A DNA stretch of 64,000 nucleotides from Pyrocephalus nanus (GCA_038380795.1 CM076264.1:12646001-12710000), one strand, 5' to 3'; counted from the first letter of the stretch, positions 1 to 13,583 are shown. Numbers and translations: made by a program. The notes: generated by a model not told the origin, from the sequence alone.

Positions 1-3000
1 TTTCTTTTTTGTCCAGAGGTTGTGGAGTGACACAGAGCAGCTAAACGTCAGGGAAGCTTTCTTCCTACCTTGGGAATGTACGTTGCACTTGATCACATAT
101 CAGAGCTTTCTTGCTCTTGATGAAAAATGCCTGGAAAGGACTAATTCCATCTTTAAGGTAAACTTCAGACCTACTAATTGTTTCATCTCCACAAAAGGAA
201 GGGCATCTTGAAGGTCTTCATTGTGATCCAAATCCAGGAAATGTGTGTTTGGATAAAACCTGAAGTCCTGAGCTTTTCATATGTATATTAATCTTAGCAA
301 GAACTGACCTACTCTACTGAACTTATGCTAACATATTATCAGGTTGAGAATAACTTGGAAAAAAACCACCCCAAAACAAGCAAAACTAAACAAACCACAT
401 CTTTAAAATGCTTTCCCACATGCAATTCAAGTGTTTGATCATAACACTGAATGCCATTATTTGGCACATAAAACTTGTTAAATATGTGAATTACTAGTGT
501 TTTAAGCTGATATAGTGGAAGGAAAGCCTGGTCTCATTATCTTCAATCTCAGTGAGAATTGTGCTTTTAAAATAACTGTTAAAGACTGCAGTGATTTCAA
601 GCTTCAAAGACTTTTTCTTTTTTAGAAGAGCAGTAGATAAATACATAGTGATATATAAACAGAGAGTACTCCATCTGTATCTGTCAATATAAATGAGACT
701 TCCTGAGAGATGTATAATAGGGCATTTTATTCTTTCCTATTTGACTCCAGTTACCACAGCATTTCTTCACTGTAACTATCCTTACTAAGTAGCTAAGGTT
801 AGCTGTAGCAGCAGCCACAATAGCACAAATTATATTATCAGTGAGGCAGTTCTTCTGAATACTGATACAACACAAAGAAGAAAACCCTCACAGACTGTAA
901 TACACATTAGGAAGTCATTTTTGGTAGTCAGTGGGAGGGTGTATTGTTGTATTTCATAAATAGAGACAAGAGTAATCATATTGTAGTGTTTATGCAGACG
1001 TTTTTCTGGCATGGAATTTAGTTGTGCAGGCTCAATACAAAATTTCAAGGGTGTGGTGGTGCCTCCTCTTTGGGCTGCTTTATGATCTCCAGAATTCTCA
1101 TTAGACTTGGCCTTGATTAATGGCTCTTGGGAAGTTAAGCTTTCTTGAATTTCTTAGAAACACTGTCTGTACAAGGAACTTCCATTGCCTATACCAAGGA
1201 AGGGGACAAGAGATAATCAGTTTCTCTGGATAGCCTTGGAACATTACTTGCATGAATCATAGCTTGAAACAATATTATTGTTACTGGACTTCTGAAAAAT
1301 TCTAGTAATTATTGTCTTGGATTATGACTGAGATGGAGATTGATTGATGACTAACTTCCATCATTGTGGAATCCTACAAACAGGCATCCTAAGTGAGGCT
1401 CTTTGAGGTCTCCTGGACCACAGTGGGCTACAACCAGCATCTCCCTCTGAGTGGGACACCTCTCGGAGCTTGCCAGCTCTCAAGTTTGCAATAATTGGAG
1501 GATCATCACCAAAAGCTGATGGTAGAGCCTAGGTTGATACCCCTAATCCTCAAGGCTCAAACTTTGCCCACTGGGAAATGCAGAGGCATTTGACTTGAGT
1601 ATTTCACTGAACTCAAGGGGAATTTTTTTAACATATACACCTTAGTACACTTACATATACATCTTTGTGTATGTGTGTGTGAGAATTGATTCAAACACCC
1701 TATAGCAAGTATAGTATGAATGTTGCTGTCTCCCATCTGTGCTTAAGTCATTGTTGCAATTGTAGTAAGTCCTACTGAATCACTTCATAAAATGATAAAT
1801 TAGAAAATAATTAAGACCTACTAAATCCCTTAGATATAGACTGTTGACTAAGTCTGGTACTCAGGTTGGACACAGCTGCACCCAGGCTCCACCAGGAGTT
1901 CAGAAAGCAAGGGGATCCTCTCTGAACCTTGTGACTAAAAGGAAGGGTCTCCTTCTCCTTAACCTTTTGCATCCTCAGTCTCCTTATAAATCATTCTAAA
2001 TTGTTTCTAATCTGCTTTTCCTTTATATGTTTCATCCATGCAGTAAGTATTAGAGTGAACCTTGCCATCAAACATTGCCATGCTTTTCCCAATTTATATT
2101 AAATCTGCTTTTGTAATACCTTTTACAGTGATTCTTTATGCAACTTAGACCATTCATTCACAACAAAGAGTCAGAGTGGCTCACAAAGTCACTTTGCTCA
2201 GTGAGCAGTTAGTTCATTTGCTCTGATCACAGAGATTTCTTGTCTCACTGGAATTGCTCAGGTTCCCAGCCTAGAAGTGCAGTATGTTCTGTGGTCTGTG
2301 CAACACAAATAATCCAGTAGAAGGAAAGATACAGTACCTAAAGTCAAAGCTGTCCAAAAGTGTGAAAATTTGATTTTTTTTGGCAGGAAGCTAAGGAAAC
2401 ATGAAGAAAAATTTCAACAAGCAATTAATTCCTTCTTGCTGGGGTAAATTCCAAACAGTGTCTGAAGAATGCTTAATGCCTGCAGATTACTTCTGTCTTT
2501 CCTTTAGGTCCCAGCATAACCTGCAGGGCTTGACAGTTTTCCAGGGCAAAGCTCAACAATTTAGCCAACTCGCTTACATGAGAAAGAGTGAGGTTCAGGG
2601 AAAGCATTAGGTCTTAACATGGGCTATGTGCCTCTTACTCCAAGTCTTGAATCAGTGCTTACACACGTGTTCTTGGAGTGCTTTGTTGGTCTTTCAGATT
2701 AGTTCTCTGTAAATATTGAATATGAAGTTTATCTGAAGCTACGGCAGTCTATAAATATTCAAGTGCCTGCTGCCAGTTTTGTGAATGTAAGACTCACACT
2801 GCACTAGTAGAAATTATATATTCTACCACAAATGAGGAGGACTTTCAAGAGACACTTATTAACACTGAGGTATTACATATCTAACAAGAAACAAGTCCTC
2901 ATAAGTAAAGAAGGAAAATAACTTTGCCTTTTCAGTGGAACTTCACAGATAGCTAGCTCTGCAATTAACCTTCCTCTGCACCAGAATTTAGAATGTCTGA

Positions 3001-6000
3001 GATTTCTCCAAAAGAGCAAAAATACTCCATTTTATATGCTTTGTGAAATGTGGTTATTTAGTTCTGCCATCTTGTACTTACCACTATATATATGTTCAGA
3101 GAAACATGTGTTGCTTGGAGGATTCCTTTAAGCTCTTTGAAAAGCAAGGCAGTTCTCCTGTGTGTCCTTCTACTCAGGAAAAAAAAAAAAGGGGGGTGGA
3201 GCATGGTGTAAGAGACTTTACTACCTATGGACTGATCCATGCCTCTGCTGAGAAATCTGGTTTTACCTTCTCAATCCATTTTCCCCTGTTTTTAGTTGCC
3301 TGATTCTTAACTTTCTTAGGTCTCCTTGTGCCTTCCAGCGATTAGAAGAGAGGGATTCAGCCATATTCCTGCCTCATCATCTGTGCCAAGAGGTTTTCAG
3401 TATCAGTGCGTATGCTTTTGTAAGGGGATTTCGTTCTGCCCCCAAGAGTGTTGCAGTAGGTGCTTGTAATGCAGTGTGTTGCATAATAGTATGATTTGCT
3501 CATCCTTCTACAGCTTGCCTGACAGCTTCTCAAATTCTTTTCTGTAACATCCTCTCCTTTATTCTAGAAAGGCTTCAATTAAATGCTGTATAGTGACCCT
3601 GATCAGGAGACCTTTTATATCCAGGATTTAGTGATCTGCAAGTGATCACGCCTGTTCTGTGCTGCCTTGTGCTGCACGTACAGCTTAGCCTTCAAGCCTG
3701 CACTCTGCTGGGCATATCCCTTGGCTGCTGGATGAGATGGCTGATGATAAGAGAGGGGCCTGCAGGCAGCTCCCACTTGGTATCAGCAACCATGCTACCT
3801 GCATGGCCTTGTCTCCATCAGTGAGACAGCAAGTGCTTGTCTGAACATCCTTTTTAATTTGACACCAGAAAGAAAGCAGAGAGTTATTTAATTTTTCAGA
3901 AATGTGTACAGTAGTTTCCTGAGCAAAACAACACAACTCTGAGAAGCGCGGAATCTTCATTTTGTAGTTTACCCTGATCAGAGGAACCCATTTGATAATG
4001 CATCTTGCAATCACCCATAAAATTCACCTCTTCTTTATAGAGTCACCTTCAGTAAATGGCATTTTAAGTGATACTTTACAATAGGAGTGCCTTTCTTACT
4101 GGGGTCCTAAGGAACTACCATCACCAACCTGGTACAAACCAACCAATTAACCTTGGCCAAAGTTAAGAAAACATGTTGTAATGCAGATTCTTAGTCTGGG
4201 TACCAGTGTCAGTGAAAGGAAACTTCCACAATTTCCTAGGACTACAACACGGGTTCCATTTAGCACAGCATAGATCATGTGCCAATAAAGTTCACAGTTG
4301 TTTGGTACATACTTAAGAGTGCTGCTGAGTCCAACCAACAAACCAACCAAAACTTATTAAAATCAGATTTCATCACTGTGGAATGGACAGCCGGTTCGTT
4401 AAGCTATATGATTAACTAAAGATAGTTTTCAGTGGGTGCATACATCCATAAGATACAAATCTCACTTACTCTAGAGGCTAGAGTAAATGAAAGGCATTGG
4501 ACTATGCTTGCAATTATTGAATTCACCTGAAATACTTTTACTTCAGCTGTGCCATTACTGAGGCTCCTCTTTTCCAAGTGTTAATGGCCTGGGGCAGCAT
4601 CTGTTGATTTACAGCATAAAGGAAATTAAGGAAGTCAAGAAAAGGGGTCAGAGAAGTAGTATAACAGGTAAGAGTATTTGCCCTGATACAGGCTTTCCCC
4701 CTTCCTTGTCTCCTTATGTCCCAAAGTTAATTCAGTTGTGAAAGCAGGAGTATGTTGGATTCAAAGTTAGGGCAGCAGACCACACCTTGCAAGTGGTCTT
4801 TGCTTCCTGTAAGGTTAGATATGCTGTGATTCATGAAGTTCCCAGAGCTGAATCCCACAAGGTAGGATTAAGCAGAAAGATGTTCTAGAGTGTTCCTTGC
4901 TATCATGAAAAAATGTAGTATTTGACTAGAATTCTGAGACCACTGGAATTATGATTTAGGGTGTTGGGGATTTTTTTTAGGAGAGTATTTAGTTTCCCAC
5001 TCTGAGGAAACTAGAACTTCAGCAACTAGAGAAACTCAAAAGACTATTGAATGCTAAATGGTTTGAGACTAGTTTCTACAGTAAATTCTGTTAGCCAGGA
5101 CTGAGATGAGGAAATGCTGTAGTCCTAGCAGAAATTCATGCATGCCTGGTTGTGGAAAGGCAAGTGTAGACCGAAGATAGATGTGGAATGGAATATGTCC
5201 CTGGCTCTTGGTGAGGGAGAGCACGTTAATGGTCCAACAGCACTACATACACAGGCATGTGTGCAGGTACTTCTGCAGGGCTCCTGCTCTGTGCCCTTTT
5301 AAAAGTGGTTGGTGTTTCAAGGGACATGGGAGGAGAGAATTACAGTTACTTCTTAAAAGCTTTGACAGTACAGCTTGAAAAAATAGCATGGGAATGGGGC
5401 ATAAGGATAGAAAAATAGTCCTGGGAACTACATCTTCAATGAAGTAGTACTAGCTGGCATCTGATAGTAAATCCAAAAGCCAGCCCAGGTAGAAGAAATT
5501 GAGACCAGGGCCACAGATGACCTATTTTATCCTGGCAGATAGCAGAGTGTGGATGTAAGAAAGTTGAACTAACTGACTGGGATCTGAATCAAGTTTTTTA
5601 AGGGTAGAGTATATATACATGGCTAATATAATTTCTTAAGATATGAGTCTCACTCAAGTAACTGAGAAGATGTATTTTAAGGAACTGAAATTTAAAGTTT
5701 TGTATGTATTTCTAAGAGCTGTGTGTTACTCCTTTATCACTTCTATAGTACTAATAGGGGAAAAATTTGTCAGACACCCATTTTTTCCCAGCTTTTTAAG
5801 GAAAGTTTTCCTGAAGATTGGAAGTATGTTTTTTTTTTTTCTGTGATAATTTGATATGGAACTATATTTTACGGAAATTGCATGCTCATCTTATTTTAGG
5901 ATTTGTAGGGAAACAAAAATACAACAGACTAGTTTCTAACTTGTATGCACAGCTTACTGACAACATCTTAATGATACTGCAAGCAAATTAATTTTCTTTA

Positions 6001-7487
6001 ATTGTTCTATAAAGATTTTTTGTGTCTGTGTGTGTGTGTGCTCATTCAGCAGCTCCAATTTAGGGCTGAATATGGCAGCAGAACCATAGAATGAAATATA
6101 TTTTATTTGATTGAGCCCCATCTTATAAGCTGCACTATAATACAATTAACTCATAAGAGGTCAGAGCATTTTCTTTAAACTACCTAAAGAATAAAACAAA
6201 AAACAAGCAAACAAACAAAAAGAGTACTCATTCTGTTTATGTATGAGGTGTCTTGGACACATGTTTTCGAGTCCAGAGTGTAGAAGCCATTAACTCAGGC
6301 CAGTGAGTTACCACAGCATCCCAAAGCTGCCACAGGATGGCAGCCTTTCAGAGTAGTCCATTGTTATGCTGTGGAAAATCCTGCACTTCATTTTCCTGCC
6401 TGAAAATTGAAGAGCATTGTCGTGTATTTCTTTGTTAGAGAAACCACTGCCCAGTTGCATCATATTGTATGTTGTCTGGTTAGTCACAGAGCTTAAAAGC
6501 ATTTTTTTCTGTGGTGCAGTCTACATTTTAAGCCTGAAGCTGGGATTATGAGAGCAATCAAATATGGTTGCGGAGTTCTAGTTTTGGCTTTTCTTTGACC
6601 TTCACTATGTTTAATGGAGTCTGCAGGGTTAACCTCTTTTTCCTCTTGCATGTGGTCGTTTGGTTCGATTCCTTATTCAAATCCTTCAGGTACTTTCAAT
6701 GATATTTTGTTTAAGTAGGGGTGTAACTTTGGAAAGTACTTCAAGTATGGACAGCTGCTATTGTGGGTAGTGTGTGAAAAGCAATTATTACTGTTGGCTG
6801 TTCCAAAAGAGATCTGTACACATCTGCAGGTCTCTAAGATTACCACAGACAGCCAAGGAATTTTGTTCAGATGTAGCTGATAGTCTACATAAACTCTACA
6901 GGACTGTTGTGACCTCAAAATTAATACAGCTGTGAAACCCATAAAAAGAATTAATCAGTTCCACACAAGTTTGCAGCTATGTTCATAGGATAAAAATTGC
7001 AAACAATTTTTGGATCCTGATCTAATTAAGGTCCCTTTATATGTGCCTGTGATGTAAAACAACAGCTTTGAGGCTACACTGAAGTTGATGATTGCATTAA
7101 TTGTGAAAACTCAGACCTTATGAAATTAAAACAATAAATACTTCCACATAAATCAGCAGAAGTTATTTGATTGCTTGCTGCATATTCTTTCTTCTTACAA
7201 CTACCACAGTCTTGCTAAAGGCACTACTATCAAGTTGCCAAGACAAACTCTGAAGTTAGGCAGACACGTGGAGGTGGCTTCCATCCCAGGCTGAACAGCA
7301 GGTGAAAGCTTTCTTTTGCTCCTGAGGAACATCAGAAACAGACCTGTAATGCACGGTGTTGGAAATACTGTATTCAGATGCTATGTCCATCATTCAAGCT
7401 AAAAGAAGTCTTCCGAAGTGAAAGGCTAACTTAAGGCACAGTACCATGACACTAGTATTTTTAAAGATCTCCCAGTCTTATTCACTG
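1..7487. other. Unique AT-rich non-coding sequence
   Basis: No repeat family, RNA gene or protein-like frame could be recognised here. All open frames are under 110 codons and none resembles a protein I know. The stretch contains only small simple-sequence tracts, for example GT-rich sequence near 1666-1681 and 6021-6040 and an A/C-rich tract near 6190-6222. It reads as intergenic or intronic vertebrate DNA. Short exons cannot be excluded by eye. Confidence 0.6.
6021..6040. repeat. (TG)n microsatellite
   Basis: This is a short, slightly interrupted TG dinucleotide run next to a T-rich stretch. It is seen directly in the sequence and has no evident function. Confidence 0.8.
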
Positions 7488-7856
7488 TAGCCTGAAGAAG
7501 AGAAGGCTCCAGGAAAACCTTATAGCAGCCTGCCAGTACCTAAAGGGGGCTTCAAAAGAGCTGGAGAGGGACTTTTTACAAGGGCATGTAGTGACAGGAC
7601 AAAGCCTTAAACTGAAAAAGGGCAGGTTTACATTATATATTAGGAAGAAATTCTTTATTGTGAGGGTGATGAGGCACTGGCACAGGTTGCCCAGAGAAGC
7701 TGTGACTTCCCCATCCCTGGCAGTGTTCAAGGCCAGGCTGGATGAGGCTTTGAGCAACATGGTCCAGTGGAAGGTGTCCCTGCCCATGGCAGGGGGGTTG
7801 GAACTGGATGACCTTTAAGGTCCCTTCCAACTCCCAAACCATTCTATGATTCTATG
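7488..7856 (+). mobile_element. CR1 LINE, 5'-truncated 3' end
   Basis: This is a non-LTR retrotransposon remnant about 370 bp long. It starts in the CR1 segment resembling 'GAAGAGAAGGCTCC' and runs through the end of ORF2 into the 3' UTR. It ends in the diagnostic octamer repeat (ATTCTATG, twice) at about 7841-7856. The plus-strand frame at 7591-7818 contains RHWHRLPREAV followed by a PSLAVFKARLD-like stretch, the usual C-terminus of the CR1 ORF2 protein (endonuclease/reverse transcriptase). The reverse transcriptase domain itself is missing, so the copy cannot move by itself. No clear target-site duplication is visible, as is normal for CR1. Confidence 0.95.
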
Positions 7857-9691
7857 CTGGATCCAAGCCAAGACAATCTTACTTCAGTGCAACAAGACAC
7901 ATCAATCCTGTCTTTCTTTCAGAAAGTCTTCTCCCATTTATTTTGACTACCAAATACATGGTAGATGGTCATGTTAAAATCAAACCCTATTTTTCCCCTA
8001 TTATAGGGCATGACAGAATATTGCCAGCTGCTTACATTTATTCCAGAAAGGGATCATTCTATTTAGTCTATCTTTCTTCAGAAGCCCATCTTGAACACCT
8101 GAACATAAGTATGCAGGACAATGTAATTAATACGTGTATATTCATCAGGAACTTGTTGCCCACAATGAACTCTGCTGTGGCGGAACCTGCTTGCCATGGA
8201 TTCTAAAATAAGGCAATTATTTATGTTAATGGGGATCAAAGGAGAAATGATGCCAATTAAAAGTTTTCATGGGCTTCATAGGATTATTTTGATTGAGCTA
8301 GTCTAACAACAATATATGAGCTAAAGCCTCATTTTGCTTTGAGGCACCAAAGGGTGCAAATTATACTTATGCTTGTAACATGCATAGTCTGCAAGCATAG
8401 ACTTGCAGTCATAAAAATGAATTTCTAGGTTCACAGCAAACAACCAAAGTTTCATTAAAATATGAACTTAAAAAATTAAATAATCTCAGAATTTTTTCCA
8501 TTATTAACATTTTCTCTGAAGAAACTCTCTCAAAACAAGAGACTACTTTTATTCTTTGCCAATGCAGTTATGTGAATTTTAGACATTTCTTGTTATTACT
8601 ACTATTTGTATTACGATGTGTTACTTTCTGTGCATTCCATGATATATTTTCCAGAGGTCAGCAGTTTGAAGAGAAAATGTAGTGAAACATTCATAGTCTG
8701 CATTTGAAGTGGGCAGCATACAGTGAAATGCTCTACCGGCATATTTCTTGGTTTTTGGTTTTGTAGCTCTTGCTTGAGTGTTGAGGAGAAACTATAACCA
8801 AAGCTGGGCAGACGGTGCTCCCAGACTAAGACAACTTTAAGAAGTCCCATCACTTAGCCAACACAGGATGAAGCCTATGCTTCACCACTGTGATCCCATG
8901 ACTTCTACCACATAGAAAAGCAGGATCTTTTAAGTGTGAGGCAGGTGCTCTGCCTTTTCCACCCTGCTGTTTTTCAAGCTCCCCAGCTCACCCCTACCAC
9001 CCATGTAGGGGGGTGATTGCACCTCAATTGCCTACAAACCACAAGCCTTTCTCAGCTTCCAAGGCCCCAGTGCATGTCTTAAGCCTGCTCCTAACTGTTT
9101 GCGTGGTTGTACTGATTTCTCCTGAGTGCCCTGGTTTCTGCATGTGCCAAATGAGCATTGACTGCTTTCTGAATGTACACAGGGGTTAGCTGAGGGCTAC
9201 CTGTAAAGGCAGGATTTTCTACCTTCTAGCTCCCTGCCTTCCTAAGAAAAAAGTGTGCTGGTTTCTCTCAGATTAGGAATATTTTGAGAGATGGTTGTTT
9301 CTGGCCTCCACATTCCCCAAGTACTGCCCCATAAATCCAGATACTGCACTCCCATTAAACACTGATTATATGACAGAAATAGCATATTTTTTAACATAAC
9401 TGAATTGGTTCTTTCCAGTTAAACACGTTGTGAAGGACTAGTTCTGCCCTTGACTAAGGTGATCAAGAGAAGGAAAAACTAAGGCTTTGTGCTATCCTAA
9501 CAGTAGTGTAGTGTATAACAACAGTATGTATTATGCTCTGTGGACAGGCAGAAAGAGGACTGATAGAAGTATTCAGTGGTTTGTTTCATAATGTGAGGGA
9601 GTTTGAAGAGAGCATATGAGAAAAGCCAGAAAGATGCTGTCAGAATCACTGTTTTCATGTTTCTAAAGAATTTCCATGTAATGACAGGTGA

Positions 9692-9755
9692 CGCAGTCTA
9701 TCCTAGAAGGTAATACCAGTCTACACAGTCTATGCCACAAGGTAATATCAAGTTG
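9692..9755. repeat. Imperfect 32-bp tandem duplication
   Basis: Two adjacent units share 'CAGTCTAT' at their start and 'AAGGTAATA' further in, with an offset of 32 bases (9694 and 9726). They differ by several substitutions, so the duplication is not recent. No function is apparent. Confidence 0.7.
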
Positions 9756-11406
9756 GTTTTCCCACCCACACATTGACTGATTATATAATATCTTCTCAGA
9801 CTCTTAAAAAATGCAGAGTAAGTGGGTATTTGATTACTTTGAGTGATATCCTGGTATGTGTATTGTAAGAAACCTGAATAAAATGGAAACTGAGTGCTCC
9901 AAGGGGTCAGATAAACAGATACTGATATCCATCTAATTTAAGTTTATTTTAAAAAGATAATCATGTATTTATTTACTTTAGGTAAATGGCTTATATAAGT
10001 AAATTGGTAAATAGCTCTGTATTTCTTTATCAGTGGATTTTATATCTTTGTTTTTGGAGCATTCCACTCAAATCTGAAACAAATTCCTCACAGTTTGAAA
10101 ACTTACTTATTTATCCATGCCTAATACATACTAGCTAAATTTTGGCTTAAGGGATGCTCTGGAAATTTGGGTTGCCAAATTTTTACCAGTCACAAAAAAT
10201 TTTAGATGAGTAGTCTCCATAACTGTCACTTCAGCTTTCAACATGAATGTACAAGCTTAGTTTAAAAAAGTTGCAAATTTTTTTTAAGCTTCTTTTGAAA
10301 TTTGAAGTTATAGCACTATCATAAGTCATTTCACAGGGTAAAAAAACTAACAAGTAAAACATTTATCTTGCAAGCTCCTTGTTTCTTGCTTTGCAGTTTT
10401 TCACAAAGCCAGTGAGGGCATTAAAATTTCTACATCTCAAAGATGGCAGCAAATCAAGGTGCATTTTTAGTCCTTACTTTCTTTACTTCCTTCTCAGTTC
10501 TAGTATGTGCTTCTTGCCAGAAGTTCACTTCTCAGCTTGCTGTAGAAGGCAGGAGGAGCTTCTGTGTACAGCGTGTATGTTCATATATTGCTGGATTTTT
10601 GAGTTGAGTCCAAAAACGTTTTACTGGCTTCAGGCTTTGTGAGTAGAAAACAGATTTTTAGCAACTAATTATTAGTTGGGCATGGTTATTTTTTAGATTT
10701 CAGTTCCATGTGAAAGTCAACACACCAGACAGGCTGAAAATCACCTCCTCGAGTGTTTTATGTACAGGCACAGCATAGGTGACATACATAGTTTAAAAAA
10801 TAATAAAGTACTAATGGTACCAAAGTTGTCACAGCTGTAATGTCATTGCATGCAAAGGTTATTTCCTTGTGTTATTCCTGTGGTGAGGAAACACTGCAAA
10901 CTTCCCAGATGCTTCGCACTCAGACGTGCACTACATTTTTATTGTTCACAGGCTGAAGTTACTTCAGGAATCATGGCCACACATACACAGCACTTTCCTG
11001 GTTTTCCCCAAGGGAGAGGGATAACTTTGAACCTCCCTTCACACTACCACTGCCAAACATGCTCCCAGGCTTCACTATTTTATGAAGAAAAAGGGCTGAA
11101 AAGAGCCTAATCCCCAGCATGTTGTCAGAGGTTTGCAAGGTGCAGTGTCTCCGTATGAGTCCAGAGCTCAGGTCTGAGGGGGGGAGGGAAGAAGTTCTGC
11201 ATTTTATCCTTCAGATTGTTTTTGTGCTTGCTAACTGCCCCTTATAGAGACCTAGAGACCTCCACCCCACCGTAGAAGTAGCACTCATATTATTTGGTCA
11301 GTGCACATCGCAGACATTGCCTCAGTTATAATAAATACACATTTTGTATTTTTTTTCCCTTACCTTTAGGTTCTCTACCAAAAGCAGTTTGTGATGCTAT
11401 AAAAAC

Positions 11407-11422
11407 GTGTGTGTGTGTGTGT
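11407..11422. repeat. (GT)8 microsatellite
   Basis: Eight uninterrupted GT units are seen directly. Confidence 0.9.
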
Positions 11423-12318
11423 CTGTCAACACACAGCTGAGTTAGATGGGAGTCTGAGAAGGAGAATATCATTCCCCCCACCTGCCATGAGGTCAGATAT
11501 TTCTGAGAGTTTTCTTTCATTTTCCCTCTTCATAAGGGCTGTGGTTGAGAAAACATTTGCATTCAGGAGGAGCTCTCAGGTTGTACTGGACATACAACAG
11601 ATTTGCAGTTGTGTTTTCCTATGACTCGTTCTGTAGGAGGGGAAAAAAAAAAAAACAAAACCACAAGAAATCTGACTTTCTTAAGGCACTGACCACACTT
11701 TGAATGATGACTATGGTTTTATTAAGTGTTACAAATGCATGGGAGAAACAGAATTGGCTGTTAAGTTTGTTTCTGCAGTAATGTCATCTGGTGGCTTTCT
11801 CTGAGATACCGTTTTTCTGTACTCTTGGTCTACGTGTCTTTCACAATCAAGCCACAATCCCCATTACATAGAAGATAAATTATTTATATCATGATTTTAA
11901 AGCTTTTAGGTATGGTTATGGTTTAGGTATGCTTCATTTAGCAAATTGTTATGTTTTCTGTTTGTGGATTCTTTTTGTTTGTTTGTTTTGTTGCTTCCAT
12001 CATCCTCATGCATTCCAATAAAGATAGGTATCCACTGCTTTTTATTTTATATCGAGAAAGCAGTTTAAACTTTTTTGAGCCTTATTTTAACTGTATGAGT
12101 CTTGGGCTTTTGCAGGATTCTCTTGTGAGGAGTTTTTGTATGGAATTAGTAAGATTTATGGTTGCTTGATTCTTTGTAAAAAGAAAAGGTTTTCTTATTT
12201 CTTACGTTTTTGTTCTAAACAATCCTAAAAATAGTTTGTTTTCCCAAAATAACAGAATATGTTTTCAGGAACTTGATACCAAAACCCGCTAAAATCATGA
12301 GTCTGATAGCCCACAGCA

Positions 12319-12382
12319 TTTTTTTTTTTTTATATTGTATCATATATATACACACACACAAACATATATATATATATGTGTG
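12319..12382. repeat. Poly-T plus (TA)/(CA) microsatellite
   Basis: A run of about 13 T is followed by alternating TATATA, CACACA and TATATA blocks. The compound tract can be length-polymorphic and prone to sequencing or assembly error. Confidence 0.85.
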
Positions 12383-12900
12383 AAAATTCTTTTCTGTGAA
12401 AGGTTTCCAAATTACTGAAGGGAGTTCTGATGGTAACATTATTATGGTTTTAAAATAAGTCTTTCTGTTCTTATTTGTTGGAGGTGATGTAAATGATAGT
12501 TGAAGTTGAAGTTAAAAGCAGACTAAAGCCTTTTTTTTCCTCATTCTCTAACTTTTCTCCCCATGAAGTGACTTCGAGAGTTCTAATTGAAGCCAGAATT
12601 CTAACATACTTATACTATTTTAAAGGCTTAGTTTATGTTCTTATTTTCAAACTACTAAAATCAGTAGCTGAATTTCATGGACATGTCTATGAAAGTGAAG
12701 GTTTGGCATTGTATAAAACTCCAGATTCAGAGTTACGATTTTGCATTGTAAACAGTCTGAACCTGTGGTTTTCCTATGAAGTTGTCCAACATGAAGTCTA
12801 TTCAGTCTCAGCATTTGTTTCTGCTGTAGTTGTAGATTCACTTTAGCCCATGACTGGGTTTTCCCAGACTGGCTTTAGTGCTTCATTTTTGAAACATATG
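12383..12900. other. Unique non-coding sequence with a 117-codon open frame
   Basis: A plus-strand open frame spans 12493-12846. Its predicted product is hydrophobic and shows no family motif I recognise. Two frames on the opposite strand overlap this region or the adjacent low-complexity tract. I treat it as a chance frame, because nothing supports a promoter, conserved start context or splice structure. Confidence 0.45.
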
Positions 12901-12931
12901 TGTTTTGTTTGTTGGCTTTGGTGTTTGTGTG

Positions 12932-12964
<33 letters not shown>

Positions 12965-13075
12965 GGTGTGTGTGTGTGGTTTTGGGGTTTTTTGTTTGTT
13001 TGTTTGTGTTTTTTGTTTGTTTGTTTTTTTTGTGTGTGTGTGGTTTTTTTAAATTTGGTTGGGCATTTTTTTCCC
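12901..13075. repeat. T/G-rich low-complexity tract
   Basis: A homopolymer of about 28 T (from about 12937) is followed by GT, GTTT and poly-T blocks. Open frames translated from both strands here are low-complexity artefacts. Its reverse-complement type occurs at 17903-18042. Confidence 0.9.
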
Positions 13076-13286
13076 CAGAGCAATTGTTATACATAAGAAA
13101 AGTAACTGTTTCCAGTTGTGGCAGTGGCTTTTCCAGGGCTCTTGTAGGATAAGCTAGTATGTGATGGGGTGCTTTTAAGATCTAGTCCATACACTGAAGG
13201 GAGCCTATGCTAAATAGATACTTTTGACAGTTGCTGACCAGTGATGAAATGTAGGTGCATCTTGAATGAAAATTACTTCTCTTATA

Positions 13287-13287
<1 letters not shown>

Positions 13288-13320
<33 letters not shown>
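13288..13320. repeat. Poly-A tract (about 33 A)
   Basis: An uninterrupted A run of about 33 bases. A retroposed 3' end was considered, but no recognisable transposon or mRNA sequence lies just upstream. Confidence 0.9.
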
Positions 13321-13323
<3 letters not shown>

Positions 13324-13496
13324 GACTTATTTCATGAGATTTAGTTAAGCTGTGTCCTTTAGGGGCAAATTCAGGTGCTAGAGATGGAGGAGATTTCCTA
13401 TTCAGAGGCAGATGTTCACAAAACAGTATTTTCTGTAAAACATTTCTGTCTGTATGAGAGGCTTTTTTGATTTGCCTCATGTGGGACAGCAGGTGC

Positions 13497-13583
13497 CGCA
13501 AGGCATCCTGGGGATTGTAGTTCTAGGTACTCTGTCACCCATGCTCAGTTAAATGCTTGTATGGGATTGGCTGGTGATGTCAC
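13497..13583. promoter_or_regulatory. ZNF143/THAP11-type site with inverted CCAAT and CRE-like motif
   Basis: Read on the minus strand, 13497-13523 contains ACTACAATCCCCAG followed by GATGCCTTGCGG. This closely matches the extended ZNF143/THAP11 (SBS2) promoter motif. About 40 bp away, GATTGGCTGG at 13565-13574 is an inverted CCAAT box of the NF-Y type. It is followed directly by TGATGTCAC (13575-13583), one transition away from a CRE (TGACGTCA), which could be CpG decay. Such motifs usually cluster within 200 bp of transcription starts. No TATA box or coding exon was identified next to it, so the direction and transcript are unknown. An LTR promoter is an alternative. Confidence 0.55.

Larger units (their letters stand above)
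7857..12318. other. Unique non-coding sequence
   Basis: No gene or dispersed repeat was recognised. The stretch holds an imperfect 32-bp tandem duplication at 9692-9755, a GT microsatellite at 11407-11422 and short A- or T-rich runs. Open frames are at most 87 codons and show no family motif. Confidence 0.55.

Noticed and set aside
12493..12846. 117-codon plus-strand open frame
   Set aside because: Hydrophobic product with no recognisable domain, no splice or promoter support, and a low-complexity tract follows.
12843..13152. Overlapping Lys/Thr-rich and Phe/Cys-rich frames
   Set aside because: Produced by T/G low-complexity sequence read on both strands.
13288..13320. Poly-A as the tail of a processed pseudogene
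   Set aside because: No mRNA-like or protein-like sequence and no target duplication were recognised next to it.
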